Shown here: one piece after another, positions 25,292 to 35,294 of the stretch
Layout of the letters: each line of letters begins with the position of its first letter
How positions within the stretch are numbered: the first letter of the stretch is position 1
Assembly: GCA_900548365.1 (NCBI GenBank)
Contig: URKM01000006.1
Span: forward strand, 1-63,011
Source: an uncultured Collinsella sp.
GTDB taxonomy: Bacteria; Actinomycetota; Coriobacteriia; Coriobacteriales; Coriobacteriaceae
Length of the DNA: 63,011 nucleotides
Reading direction: 5' to 3'
Translations under genes and position numbers: made by a program
The notes under the pieces: model-generated
Seen by the model: the letters and a program-made list of their open reading frames with translations, nothing else
What the model was told of the DNA's origin: nothing
Databases searched by the model: none

Positions 25292-26695
25292 CTACAGCTT
25301 GATTTTTCCGTCCATCCTATGGATGAATGCCGCCATATCGCAGCGAACCACCGTGCCATAGGGCTTGAAGGTTCCATCCGGGAAGCCCGTTGAAACGCCC
25401 TCGCCCGCAAGCCACATGATATCTTCGGCATGTGGAGTAGCATCGCTGACGTCCAAGAAGGATGAGCTTTCTGTCAACGGCGATCCGCCTGCCATGCGAC
25501 GCAGGAACGCCGCCATATCACAACGCGTCACCGTTGCATAAGGTTTGAAAGAGCCGTCTGGAAAGCCTGCAGCTATTCCCGCAGAAGCCATCCATAGAAT
25601 CTCTCGGGCATGCGGAGTGGAAAACCCGACATCAGAGAAGCGCGACCAATCGGACGAAGACGGATCGAATTCGGGCGAGCCAGCCAATCTGTAGAGAAAT
25701 GCCGCCATGTCGCAACGTGCGACTTCCGTATACGGTCGATACTCTAACCCCATGCCTGTATCCCATCCCGCGGAGACACCTTCCGCAAACAGCCAATTGA
25801 TATCGAAAACATGCGGCGTTGATGCGGTGACATCGCTGAACATGCTTTGTGGCTGGCTTAAGATGACTCGATACGAGCTGCCCTCGGTGGACGTATGCTT
25901 TCCCGAAACCCTGACACAGTAGTCGCCAGCAGGCAGAACGCCGCAATTGAATACCTGATAAGCCGTAACCCCTCGGTCGCCCTCTGTTACAAATAAACAC
26001 GGGGCATTATCGGAGCCAGCATTTATCCTCACCTGGTTCCCCGAAGCATCCAACAGCGCGAACTCAACATCTGGAAATGCCCAGCAATCCAAAATGACAT
26101 TACCCGGCTCATCAAGGCTCACCTTATAGAAATCGGTATCCATATAGCCAAGCCCGCGGCCGCTTTGTTGATAGTTCAAAACGGCCCCATGAATATTCCG
26201 AGCCGAATCTACCGAATTCGCGCTCACGAGTTCGTTGTTATCTTCAAGCTCGTACGTATAGCCAAGCGGTCCCCAATAATCGCTACCGGGAACGGTTGAG
26301 TAACGAATGTTCAGCCAGCTACCCGATCGGTTATTCGGCTCAAAGGTGATTCGCACATAATAATTACCAACAGGGAGACAGACGGGATCGACAACCAGCT
26401 CGTTAGTCCACTCATGAACATCGCCCAGATCATATAATTCCCCATTTGGACCCTCAAGCTGAAAATGAGCATAATCTGAAGAGCCAAGGCTGAATGCGCT
26501 CTCCAGTCTAATTTGTGCAGACTGTTCAATTTCGATCTTATACAACAGCTCGGTCTGCCCTGCGGCAATATAAGTTTGGGTGCGATTTCCCTCGCGCAAA
26601 ATGGCGGTACAATCCAGCGCATACGCTCCGGAAACGGGCACCAAAACAAGAAGCACCCCCAACAAGGCTGCTAGCACCCTACGAATCAAACGCAT
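25292..26695 (-). CDS. Secreted SLH-domain surface protein
   Basis: 467 residues. An N-terminal signal peptide (MRLIRRVLAALLGVLLVLVP, cleavage near AYA-LD) is followed by two beta-rich regions. The second ends YCVRVSGKHTSTEGSSYRVI, resembling bacterial pre-peptidase C-terminal (PPC) domains. Three S-layer homology repeats fill residues about 287-467, each with TPHxxxIxWL, a Gly-rich turn and RCDMAAF. SLH domains usually hold proteins to cell-wall glycans, so this is probably a wall-bound surface protein. Base composition is more AT-rich than the neighbours. Function of the N-terminal part unknown. Confidence 0.88.
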   Translation of the reverse strand: MRLIRRVLAALLGVLLVLVPVSGAYALDCTAILREGNRTQTYIAAGQTELLYKIEIEQSAQIRLESAFSLGSSDYAHFQLEGPNGELYDLGDVHEWTNELVVDPVCLPVGNYYVRITFEPNNRSGSWLNIRYSTVPGSDYWGPLGYTYELEDNNELVSANSVDSARNIHGAVLNYQQSGRGLGYMDTDFYKVSLDEPGNVILDCWAFPDVEFALLDASGNQVRINAGSDNAPCLFVTEGDRGVTAYQVFNCGVLPAGDYCVRVSGKHTSTEGSSYRVILSQPQSMFSDVTASTPHVFDINWLFAEGVSAGWDTGMGLEYRPYTEVARCDMAAFLYRLAGSPEFDPSSSDWSRFSDVGFSTPHAREILWMASAGIAAGFPDGSFKPYATVTRCDMAAFLRRMAGGSPLTESSSFLDVSDATPHAEDIMWLAGEGVSTGFPDGTFKPYGTVVRCDMAAFIHRMDGKIKL

Positions 26696-26826
26696 GATAG
26701 AATCCCTTCCCTACTCCCGTGAGACCAAACATAGAGGCTCTGACACGCCATCAGCCATGCACACTCTATCATCTTAGCCCATCCGAACGCACTAGCAAGA
26801 TTGTCTGGCACGATAGCCCGTGTATC

Positions 26827-27290
26827 CTACTCGACAGCCGAGCGCCCGCGATCGAGCTCCAAGTAGAGCAGCGGATAGAGGTCGCCCTGCTCATCGAGGT
26901 CGGTGCGGCGATATGTACGGAACCCCATATGCTTGTAGAAATCAACCGCACGCGGATTCTGCTCGTTGACGGTGACGCGCGCGACCCCATGGCAATCGAC
27001 AGCGCGTTCCACCAGCGCGCGACCGGCACCGATCCCATGCGCGCACGGTTCCACGAAAAGCATCTCGAGGCAATCTCTATCCGCGCCCGCGAACCCCAAC
27101 GTATCTCCCGCGGCGTTCAAGGCGACGAGCAGAACAGGAACCTCTCGGATCAAACCGGGAACAAGTCCCGTATGCACTCGACGTCACCCGCCTTGAGAAA
27201 CGAATGCGTCGCGCGGACGGAACGCTCCCACAGCGCGGTCAGCGCATCGATGAGCTCGGGAGCGCGCAAGGATGCGGCCTCCACCTTCAT
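26827..27290 (-). pseudogene. GNAT acetyltransferase with a frameshift
   Basis: The 5' part, ATG at 27290 with AAAGGGG upstream, reads MKVEAASLRAPELIDALTAL then WERSVRATHSFLKAGDVE and CIRDLFPV before a TGA at 27150. The rest continues in another frame as PGLIREVPVLLVALNAAGD, then FVEPCAHGIGAGRALVERA and NPRAVDFYKHMGF, the acetyl-CoA-binding part of an ElaA/YjaB-like GNAT. Loss of about one base near 27152-27158 (LFP-GLIREV) explains both pieces. It is either a true pseudogene or a sequencing error; the sequence is otherwise undamaged. The 200 bp upstream (27291-27490) hold nothing recognisable. Confidence 0.8.
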
Positions 27291-27490
27291 GTCACCAACC
27301 CCTTTCAACATGGCATCCGAACCGCCTCGTGAACGGATGCGAAACCTCGACGGAAGGTCGTCTTGCCCGCTTCGAACCTCAAGCCGAGCGTAGCCAGAGC
27401 GCGATTGGCCAGCATCCCAAATACGCAGCTATTCGGCGCAAGGCAAAGCGTCCGTCCCAAAATGACGCCGCGGCTCTTGGACTCGTCGAC

Positions 27491-30400
27491 CTAGCGTTCG
27501 GCGACGGCCTCCGCGGTATACACGACCACCTGGGGTTGGGCGGGAGCCGACGGATCGGGCACCTCCACGCGGACGAACTTGAGGGCAACGTCGGTGTAAC
27601 CCGCGCGGCGCAGGACATCGGCGTAGACGCGGGCTTGCAGGGCGTGCTTCTCCCGCAATTGCTCGGGCGACTCGGCCGGGCTGCCGCCCGTCTTGTAGTC
27701 GATGAGCAGCGCGCGCGTCGGCTGCGCGGGATCGGTGCACAGCAGGTCGATGGCGCCCTCGGCGAACTCGCCGAACTCCTCGGAAAACTCGTCCATGCCG
27801 AGCGTGTAGAACGGCACCTCCGCGCGGCGGCACGGCCAGGAAAGCGCCTCTGCCCGCACGTCGCTGGCCAGCCAGCGCGCCATCGCCTCGTCGAAGCGCG
27901 CGCGCTGCTCGGGCGTGCAGCCCCAGTAGCGGCAGAGCGCATCGGCGCGCTCGACGGGAAGCTCGTCGCGGTCGAGCTCGATGAGCCACTGGCAGGCGGC
28001 GTGGAATGCGCTGCCCAATGCGGTGGGATCGCCCACGCGGGCGGCAGCGAGCGCGGCATCGCGCTCCTCGCGCAGCGCAGCGACCTCATCGGCCGTCGCA
28101 GCCTCGCTCGCCGGGGCGCCCTCGCCTGCCGAAGCATGCGAACCAGCCGCAGCGCGGTCCTCCTCCTCGGCATGGAGCGCCGCCGAGATGGACGAGTAGC
28201 TATACGACGAGCGCGCGGGACGAGCAGCCGGGACGACGCGCCGATACACCGAGCCCGGCTCGACCACGGTGAAGCTATCGAGTTCCTCGGCGGGGGCGGG
28301 GGCGGCGTCGGACGCCGGAACGGAAGCGGCTTCGGCCTCCCCCGCGGCCTCGGTAGATGCGCGCGCGTCCGCCGGCAGCGGCGCGCCTGCCACGAGACGG
28401 CCCTCGGAAACGAAAGCGTTGGGCTCGTAGGCCACCCCGCCGCTCACGAAGCCCTTGAGCGCGATGAGCTCGAAATCCCCCGGCTGCGCGTTGTCGAACA
28501 CCAGGCGGTCGCAGGCGAGCGACGCGCCTTCATCGGGCAGGATGCGCTCGAGCACCGAAGGCGTGAGGTCGCGCTCGGGCTTGAGGGCGAGCTCGGCCAC
28601 GCGACCGCGACCGACCTCGGCATCGAGCGCGAGCAGGCACACCTCGCGCGCACGCGTCATGGCGACGTAGAGCAGGCGCGAGCGCTCCTCCAGCGCGAGC
28701 CGGTCCTCCTCGTCGCGCATCGACATCCAGGCCTCCGCGGCCGACCCCGTGGCGCAGACGTCGTCGACGAGGCTCGCATCGAGCCATGGGCCCGTGGCCC
28801 CGCTGCCCGATAGGAACTTCTTGAACTGCTTCTCGACCTCGGATCCGTCGACGAAATTGCCCGCCGAATCGCGACCGTGCGGGAAGCGCGCGGGCAGCGC
28901 CGCCACGCCCACGGTGCCGTCCTCGCGACGCGCCATCTGCATGCGGTCGCCGTTCGGGCGAATACCGAAGCACTCGGAGACCGCCACCACCGGGAACTCG
29001 AGGCCCTTGCTCGCGTGCACCGTCATGATGCGCACGGCGTTGCCGCCCTCCTCGTTCAGCGCGCCGGGTGCCTGCTTGCCGGACAGAAAGCGGTCGTAGG
29101 CGAGCGCCACTTGACGCGGGGAGCACCCGACCTCGGCCTCCGCCTCGGCGATCGCGTCGAGCGCCTTGAGGACGTTGGCGGCGGCCGCGCGCCCCTCGGC
29201 GCCGCGCGCCTCCAGACGGACCATCCAGCCCGACTCGTTCACCACATCGCGCGCGATCCGGGCCAGGCTGTCGCGGCCCACGCGCCGCAGCGCGGGACGC
29301 AGGACGGCGCGGGCGCGGTCGAGCAGGGGCAGCTCCCCGAAGCCGGGCGCGTCCTCGTCGCTCATCAGACCGGCATCGATATTGCGGCGACGGGTCTCCC
29401 CCGTCTGCTGGTCGAGCGCGGTGGAGAGCGCCAGGAACTCCTGGGCGCCCAGGGCGAACAGCGGAGAAGCCAGCAGCGGGGCCAGGCCCTGCGCCGTATC
29501 CATGAGGTTGCCGAGCGTGTACGCGAGCGCGCGGACCGTCTTGGCCTCCTCGGTGCCCGAGAAGACCGAGCCGCCGCTGATCACGCAATCGAGCCCCTCG
29601 GCGCGCATCGCGTCGGCGTAGACGCCGGCCCGCGGCATGCCGCCCAGCAGCAGCACCATGCCACCCACGGGCTGGCCCGCATCGGCGAGCGCGCGGAAGC
29701 GGCGCGCGATGGCCGCGGCCTTGGCCGCCGTGCGCTCCTCGGTGGTACCGCCTGCGACGAGCAGGGCCTGGCGGCGCGAGGCGCCCGCGGCGCGCAGGCC
29801 GTCGTCGCGGCCATCATGCGGCAGCAGGTTGAGGAAGCTCGGCATGATACCGCCCTGCTCGTCGTCGAACACGCGCGCCACGTATTCCAGGATCTCCGCA
29901 TGGCTGCGGAAGTTCTTGACCAGCTTCACCACGGAGCCTTGGGCGGACGCGGCAGCGCTCGCTCGCTCCCCTGCCGACGCGGCCCCCTGCTCGATGCGGC
30001 GCTGGGCGCGGCGGAAGACCTCCACCTCCGCGCCGCGGAACCGGTAGATCGATTGCTGGGCGTCGCCCACCGTGCACAGCGCGCGACCGCCCTCGCCCGT
30101 AAGGAAGTTGATGAGGTCCACCTGCTGCTGGTCGGTGTCCTGGAACTCGTCGATCATCACCATGGCGAACTTGCTCGCATAGACCTCGCGAATGGACGCG
30201 TGGTCGCGCAGCGCCTCGTACGTACGGCGCAGCAGGTCGTTGTTATCCAGCGCCGAGCGCTCCTCCTTGAGCGCGGCGTATTCCGCCGCCACCGCGCGCG
30301 CCAGGCCCATCAGCTCATCGAGGGCGTCGGCGCCGGTAGCGATATAGGCGTTGATAAACGCGTCGGCCGCCTCGGCCTTGAGCAGCGCCACCTGCTCCTT

Positions 30401-31174
30401 GGGAAACGCCTTGCTCGCACGGGGCATCCCGCATGCCAGCATGCAGGCCGCGAGGTCGTCGCGCGTGCGCGGACCCGCCAGGTACGCCTCGATGGCCGCG
30501 ATGGCCGCCTGGGCCGTCTCGGCGGCCTTGGCACTCGCCTCCAGGCACGGGCGATACGCATCGAGCAGGCCCGAGAAGTCGACAGAGCCGCGCGCGAACT
30601 TGATGTCGTCGAAGCCGTTTCGCGCCGCGCTCGCGCGCTCGAGCAGCGTGCGCACCAGCTGGCGCGCGCTCGTGCCCGCCTCGCGGCCACCCGGGCCCAC
30701 CTCGCCCGTGAGCGGGAACCACGTCTGCAGCGCATGCAGCCCGCCGCGCTCGCGCGCGATCACGCGGTCGACGGCGCGGTCCATAAGCGGGCCGGACACC
30801 GACTCGTCGAGCACCGTGAATTCGGGGTCGATACCCAGCTCGAGCGCGTGGGCGCGCAGGATGCGGGCGCACATGCCGTGGATGGTCGAGATCCACGCAT
30901 CATCGACCTGCAGGGCGATCTCGTCCATGCCCTCTTCGACCAGCGCGCCGCGCACGCGCTCGCGAATCTCCGCCGCGGCATCCTTGGTGAAGGTAATGGC
31001 CAGCACCTGGTCCAAACCGGTGATGAACGGACCGGACTCAGGCGAGAGGGCCCACAGGATGCGGCGCGTGACGGTGAAGGTCTTGCCCGAGCCCGCGCCC
31101 GCCGACACGAACAGCGGCCGGTCGAGCGTGGTCACGATATCGCGCTGCTGGGGCATCAGTGTTGAAAGGTCCAT
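27491..31174 (-). CDS. addA: ATP-dependent helicase/nuclease subunit A (AddA-like)
   Basis: 1227 residues, UvrD/Rep-type helicase with C-terminal nuclease, which processes double-strand breaks with AddB. Motifs: Q-motif LMPQQRDIV, Walker A VSAGAGSGKTFTVTRR, AITFTKDAAAEIRERV, Walker B MIDEFQDTDQQQVD, YRFRGAEVEVFRRA, motif V MTVHASKGLEFPVV, motif VI LLYVAMTRAREV, and the PD-(D/E)XK part ALLIDYKTGG near residue 1165. An Ala/Ser/Glu-rich linker sits before the nuclease. It starts 3 bp after the addB-like stop, so the pair forms one transcript. Confidence 0.92.
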   Translation of the reverse strand: MDLSTLMPQQRDIVTTLDRPLFVSAGAGSGKTFTVTRRILWALSPESGPFITGLDQVLAITFTKDAAAEIRERVRGALVEEGMDEIALQVDDAWISTIHGMCARILRAHALELGIDPEFTVLDESVSGPLMDRAVDRVIARERGGLHALQTWFPLTGEVGPGGREAGTSARQLVRTLLERASAARNGFDDIKFARGSVDFSGLLDAYRPCLEASAKAAETAQAAIAAIEAYLAGPRTRDDLAACMLACGMPRASKAFPKEQVALLKAEAADAFINAYIATGADALDELMGLARAVAAEYAALKEERSALDNNDLLRRTYEALRDHASIREVYASKFAMVMIDEFQDTDQQQVDLINFLTGEGGRALCTVGDAQQSIYRFRGAEVEVFRRAQRRIEQGAASAGERASAAASAQGSVVKLVKNFRSHAEILEYVARVFDDEQGGIMPSFLNLLPHDGRDDGLRAAGASRRQALLVAGGTTEERTAAKAAAIARRFRALADAGQPVGGMVLLLGGMPRAGVYADAMRAEGLDCVISGGSVFSGTEEAKTVRALAYTLGNLMDTAQGLAPLLASPLFALGAQEFLALSTALDQQTGETRRRNIDAGLMSDEDAPGFGELPLLDRARAVLRPALRRVGRDSLARIARDVVNESGWMVRLEARGAEGRAAAANVLKALDAIAEAEAEVGCSPRQVALAYDRFLSGKQAPGALNEEGGNAVRIMTVHASKGLEFPVVAVSECFGIRPNGDRMQMARREDGTVGVAALPARFPHGRDSAGNFVDGSEVEKQFKKFLSGSGATGPWLDASLVDDVCATGSAAEAWMSMRDEEDRLALEERSRLLYVAMTRAREVCLLALDAEVGRGRVAELALKPERDLTPSVLERILPDEGASLACDRLVFDNAQPGDFELIALKGFVSGGVAYEPNAFVSEGRLVAGAPLPADARASTEAAGEAEAASVPASDAAPAPAEELDSFTVVEPGSVYRRVVPAARPARSSYSYSSISAALHAEEEDRAAAGSHASAGEGAPASEAATADEVAALREERDAALAAARVGDPTALGSAFHAACQWLIELDRDELPVERADALCRYWGCTPEQRARFDEAMARWLASDVRAEALSWPCRRAEVPFYTLGMDEFSEEFGEFAEGAIDLLCTDPAQPTRALLIDYKTGGSPAESPEQLREKHALQARVYADVLRRAGYTDVALKFVRVEVPDPSAPAQPQVVVYTAEAVAER

Positions 31175-31177
31175 AAG

Positions 31178-34100
31178 CTATGCGTTCCTCCGCTCGAATC
31201 CGAGGTCGTGGTTGAAGCTGCAGCGCGCAGCGGGCGTGGGCGCGGCCGTGACGACGCCGGCCTCGAGCTCGTCGAGGCGGCGCGAGATGGTCTCCTCCAC
31301 GCGGTCGAGCAGGGCCTCGAACCCCATGGTGCCGCCGCGCTCGACATCGGGGAAGCCGGCGGCGAGACCGGGCACGCGGCCGTCTCCCGGCTCCTGCTCG
31401 GCGAACTCCTCGGACACGGCGCCGCGCATCGCGGGCTTGGAGCCCTTGGTGGCGAAGTAGATGCCGCCGCGTGCATCGAGCGCCAGCTCGGAGCGGCGCA
31501 GGGCCTGGGCGTAGATGAGCGTCTGCGTGTGCTCGGGCAGCCAGTCGGGATCGTCCGCCGGCACCGTCCCGTCCTTCTTCGCAACCGTGGGATCGGCCAG
31601 CTTGAACGCGTTCACGTCGGAGCGGTGCTTGTAGTCGATCACCATCGCGCGGTTCTCGGCATCCACGTCCACGCGGTCGATGCGGCCGCCGAGCGGACGC
31701 CCGGCATACTCGACACCCAACTCGTTGAACGAGTATTCCAGGTACATGGGCGCGAACGGCGCCAAGGCGCCCGCTTCGTAGCGCAGCACGCCCTCGAGCT
31801 GCGGCAAGATTTCGTCGACCTGCACGCGCTGCAGGGCGCCGTGGGGTACGAGGGCGCCCGAGCTCGACGTCTTGTTGCGCTCGTGCTCGGCGCGGACCTC
31901 GTCGAAGACTTCGCGCAGCACCTCGATGCACGCGTCGAGGTTGCGCTCGGTCACGCGCGGGACTCCGTCTTCGATCAGGCGCTCGTGCAGGCGATAGAGC
32001 ACGTCGTGCACGAAGTTGCCCTTCTCCATGTTGCCGAAACCGGCATCGAGCGAGGCGGGGCGCACGCGCGAGGACATGAACCAGCACAGCGGGCAGCTCG
32101 CATAGCTCTCGATCTGCGACGCCGAGAGCTGGCGAGGCACCAGGCGCTCCGGGTCCTTCGGGTCGCGCTGATAGAGCACCAGATAGGGCACGGCGTCCTC
32201 GCCGAGGCTCTGGGGCGGCAGGCAGGAGACGCGCCGGCGCTTCATGTGCGCGGTCGCCGCGGGGTCGAGGTCGCGCACGATGTCGCCCTCGCCCACCATG
32301 CGCACGCGGGGCGCGATGCCGGCGGCGCGCTGGCGCGCGAGCAGCTCGGTCCAGATGGCGGCGGGATAGCGGTCCTTGGCCTGGCGGTCGTGCGTCACAC
32401 GCGCGAGCACCACCTCGCCGCGCGCCGCCGCCATGGCGCGTGCCATGAGGTCGCGCATGCGCGCCGCGGGCTCGAGCTCCACCGGCGCGAACGAGAACGC
32501 CGATGCGAGCTCGGCAAGCGGCCCCTCCTTGTGCGCCAACGGGAAGCTGTCGATATCTACATCGGCCACGAACAGCGCGTCGATGGAGCCCGCATCCAGC
32601 AGGGCGGCGTCGGCGAGCGTCATGAAGCGCACGACGGGCTGCGCGGAGGTATCGGCGCCGTCGGGGCCGGTATGGGCGAAATCCGCCGATTCGCTGCGCG
32701 CCGCCGCCGTGACCGACAGCATGTCGAGCACCGAGACGGCTGCCGCCTGCGGCACGTCCAGCGCATGCGCCTGGTCGAGCACGAGCTCGATGGCCCGCGC
32801 CGCCATGGTGACCTCGATGTTGGCGCGCACCGTACCGCCCGTCCAGCCAAAGGCCGAACCCGGCAGCGCGGAGGCCACCGTGCACAGCGCCTTGAGCGCA
32901 GAAACCGGGCGATCCTGCATGAGATAGCTCACCACGCTGGAGCACACGGCGGGCACCTGCGCGTACGGGTTGGCGGGGTCGAGCTTCTTGCGCGACGCCT
33001 CAGCCTGCGTCTGGACGCCCTGCAGCGCGCGCAGGACGCCCTCAGGGCCCAGCGCGCGATTGGAGCGCAGCTTCTTGTCGAACCGGCGCGCCGCGAAGGC
33101 ATCGACACCCGACAGCGGGGAATACAGCCAGTCGGTCAGCTCGGGCGCGGGCCACCAAAGGTCGGCGCGCTCCAGGCTCTCGCCCGCCTCCTGCATACGG
33201 CCCACGAGGTCGAGCAGCGCGGTGAACTGGCACCCCACCTGCGTATCGCCGAACCGACAGGACACGGGGGCCTCGCAGGCGATGCCGCGGGCGGCCAGGC
33301 GCTCCGAGACCGCTTCGAACGCATCGGCCGGACGGGCCGCCGCAACCACGACGTCGCGGCCCGCGCCCACCAGCTCCGCGATGGCGTCCGCGTAGGCCGC
33401 AGCCCGCACATGCGGACCGGCGGCCTCGACAAACGTGGGTACGGGCGCGGCGTCGGGTGTAGGCGCGGCGTCGGGTGCGGGCTTCTCGTCCAACACGACG
33501 ACCTCCTGCGCACCCAGGGCGCGTGCCAGCGAGCCCTGCTGCGCGTTCAACAGGAACGCCGCATCACCGACGCGCGAGATGCTGCGAACGAGCCGCATGA
33601 TATGGGCGGGAAGCGCCGTGACATCGCGGACGGCGACGAAGCGCGCGCAGGCGGGGCGCCCGTCCCCGACGATGCGCGCGAGCAGGCACGCCGCCTCGGA
33701 CGCCTCGACCAAGCCGCGCTCGGCTAGCGCGGCGGCATAGCGCTCAACCAGGCCGAACACCACGTGCTCGGCATCGCTCGAGGCGACGGGGGCCTCCTTC
33801 TCGAGCGCCGGCGCGGGCACGATGGCCGGCAGCAGCGCCGCGGCGATATCCGCGAGCAGGCACACGGTACCCGGATTGCCGCGCAACGGCGCGAGCTCTT
33901 CCGGCTGGGCGACGGCGACGATACTCGCCATGAGCATGCGCCGCTCGATGGGCGTCGCGATTCTGCGGCCGTCGCCGAGCAGCTCCCAGATCCCCGCGAC
34001 CCACGTCGCCGGCGTCGCCACGTCGATGCCCATGCCGGCGCCCGCGCGAGCCAGGGTGGCGCGGCACCGTTCGCGCTCGGCAAAGGAGGCAACGAGCAGC

Positions 34101-34198
34101 GTTGCCCTGCCGTAGGTTTTTGCGGCATCGATGAGCAGCGAAACCTCCGCCGCCGACAGCGATGACCCCGATGTTGTCCCGTATACCGTAAGCGCCAT
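31178..34198 (-). CDS. addB: PD-(D/E)XK nuclease, AddB-like subunit
   Basis: 1006 residues, upstream partner of the AddA-like protein. The C-terminal third has the RecB-family nuclease signature: SASQIESYASCPLCWF, GNFVHDVLYRLHE, MVIDYKHRSDVNAFK and LIYAQALRRSELAL. The N-terminus MALTVYGTTSGSSLSAAEVS aligns in place with the AddB Walker A but lacks the GKT/S residues, so ATP binding here is probably lost. Only one Cys (ARCSFNHDL) remains near the C-terminus, so the AddB iron-sulfur staple may be incomplete. The assignment to AddB rests on the nuclease domain, size and pairing with addA. Confidence 0.82.
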   Translation of the reverse strand: MALTVYGTTSGSSLSAAEVSLLIDAAKTYGRATLLVASFAERERCRATLARAGAGMGIDVATPATWVAGIWELLGDGRRIATPIERRMLMASIVAVAQPEELAPLRGNPGTVCLLADIAAALLPAIVPAPALEKEAPVASSDAEHVVFGLVERYAAALAERGLVEASEAACLLARIVGDGRPACARFVAVRDVTALPAHIMRLVRSISRVGDAAFLLNAQQGSLARALGAQEVVVLDEKPAPDAAPTPDAAPVPTFVEAAGPHVRAAAYADAIAELVGAGRDVVVAAARPADAFEAVSERLAARGIACEAPVSCRFGDTQVGCQFTALLDLVGRMQEAGESLERADLWWPAPELTDWLYSPLSGVDAFAARRFDKKLRSNRALGPEGVLRALQGVQTQAEASRKKLDPANPYAQVPAVCSSVVSYLMQDRPVSALKALCTVASALPGSAFGWTGGTVRANIEVTMAARAIELVLDQAHALDVPQAAAVSVLDMLSVTAAARSESADFAHTGPDGADTSAQPVVRFMTLADAALLDAGSIDALFVADVDIDSFPLAHKEGPLAELASAFSFAPVELEPAARMRDLMARAMAAARGEVVLARVTHDRQAKDRYPAAIWTELLARQRAAGIAPRVRMVGEGDIVRDLDPAATAHMKRRRVSCLPPQSLGEDAVPYLVLYQRDPKDPERLVPRQLSASQIESYASCPLCWFMSSRVRPASLDAGFGNMEKGNFVHDVLYRLHERLIEDGVPRVTERNLDACIEVLREVFDEVRAEHERNKTSSSGALVPHGALQRVQVDEILPQLEGVLRYEAGALAPFAPMYLEYSFNELGVEYAGRPLGGRIDRVDVDAENRAMVIDYKHRSDVNAFKLADPTVAKKDGTVPADDPDWLPEHTQTLIYAQALRRSELALDARGGIYFATKGSKPAMRGAVSEEFAEQEPGDGRVPGLAAGFPDVERGGTMGFEALLDRVEETISRRLDELEAGVVTAAPTPAARCSFNHDLGFERRNA

Positions 34199-34307
34199 GC
34201 TCTCCGTCCTCGATCGAAGTTGACTCCCCCTATCCTACACGCCCGTGCGGACAGATTGCGAAGGCTCGGAGAAATCGCCTTTCATGCGGCTCCGCTTGCA
34301 AAAGCGA

Positions 34308-34341
34308 ACGGGCCCGGCGCGCTGAGCGCAGCCGGGCCCGT
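34308..34341 (-). terminator. Terminator of the AT-rich gene pair
   Basis: ACGGGCCCGGC (34308-34318) pairs with GCCGGGCCCGT (34331-34341), 12-nt loop GCGCTGAGCGCA that can itself pair; TTCGCTTTTG follows on the minus strand. Loop and stem resemble the hairpin at 35493-35548. Confidence 0.75.
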
Positions 34342-34395
34342 CCCGCAGCTTCACTTTGCCAATAGTCGGCCCTGCAATCCTTGAGCCGCATGCCG

Positions 34396-34623
34396 CTAGT
34401 GCTGATTACCGCCATTCGACCTCAACGTCAGAACGAGCATCCAGATCGACCCAACGAGGCATGCGATCGATCCCAAGGATCGAATCGCCTGAACGCTCCC
34501 AGGGCCATACTTCTCCAAGATGCCACATGCGTCAATGATGAAACTCGCCCCCAGGCCGGCGCCCATGAGCGCGAGACAAAGAATGAACTTCACCATATTC
34601 GATCGATGCCTCATGGTAGTCAT
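34396..34623 (-). CDS. Small two-TM membrane protein
   Basis: 75 residues with two hydrophobic segments, ILCLALMGAGLGASFIIDAC and IACLVGSIWMLVLTL. The start overlaps the stop of the secreted-protein gene by 4 bp (ATGA), so it is translated with it. A small membrane protein coupled to a secreted protein can be an immunity or export partner, but nothing in the sequence proves that. Family not recognised. The AT content is higher than in the surrounding genes. Confidence 0.65.
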   Translation of the reverse strand: MTTMRHRSNMVKFILCLALMGAGLGASFIIDACGILEKYGPGSVQAIRSLGSIACLVGSIWMLVLTLRSNGGNQH

Positions 34624-35294
34624 GGCGTCTGAAACTCCACTTCGGAAACCTGGGTATGGACTTTATTTTTATACCCTGGATCTGTATAGAAATTAGTTAC
34701 ATATCGCATCATTTTTTTCGGAGAATCACAGTAGTACGAAATCGTCTCAAAATACTTGGGTTTATTGAGCGTTGCAACCGCAGCAATCGCACTCGCGATA
34801 GACGATATTACCGCATAGGGCAAGTTCAAGCCCTTAGCGGTTATCGCCGCAATAATAGACCCTAAAGACAATGCGTCAGAATTAATCTGATATCTATTGC
34901 TTGTCATTTTGACACACGTGCGGTCCGAAGCATCGTTCGAAAGCTCAAGCGACGCAATCAAAACGCCATCTACATACAAATCATTTCCGAGGCTGTCAAC
35001 AAGAATCAAGTCACCGTTATCGTAGTTTAGAACGATGGATGTCCCACCCTCTCCGGGCATTTTTGTCGCATAAACGGTTTCACCGGTCTCATTGTCGACC
35101 ACTTTAACACCAGGGTCCTGGTCCTCTATGATGAATCGATTCACCGCTTTTGAATCCTCGGCATCGGCTACAGAGCTCTGTAACGCCCGCGCGTCAGCAG
35201 GACGCCATGCAACTGAACACACTCCAAGGCCCAGGCACGCAAGAAGACCTCTGCGAGTCATTTCGCAACGATTATTCTTGATCCTATCCGACAT
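34620..35294 (-). CDS. Secreted hypothetical protein, AT-rich
   Basis: 224 residues. The N-terminal region CEMTRRGLLACLGLGVCSVA is a signal sequence with a twin-arginine-like TRRG and a Cys that might serve as a lipobox. The mature part has a charged, beta-type region (VDNETGETVYATKMPGE), then a hydrophobic Ala/Ile segment (AVISSIASAIAAVATL) and a basic Tyr/Lys-rich end. This order recalls secreted peptides of the bacteriocin/lysin kind, but no family is recognised. AAAGGAGAGG precedes the ATG. The gene is visibly AT-rich compared with the chromosome around it, a sign of transfer. Confidence 0.7.
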   Translation of the reverse strand: MSDRIKNNRCEMTRRGLLACLGLGVCSVAWRPADARALQSSVADAEDSKAVNRFIIEDQDPGVKVVDNETGETVYATKMPGEGGTSIVLNYDNGDLILVDSLGNDLYVDGVLIASLELSNDASDRTCVKMTSNRYQINSDALSLGSIIAAITAKGLNLPYAVISSIASAIAAVATLNKPKYFETISYYCDSPKKMMRYVTNFYTDPGYKNKVHTQVSEVEFQTP

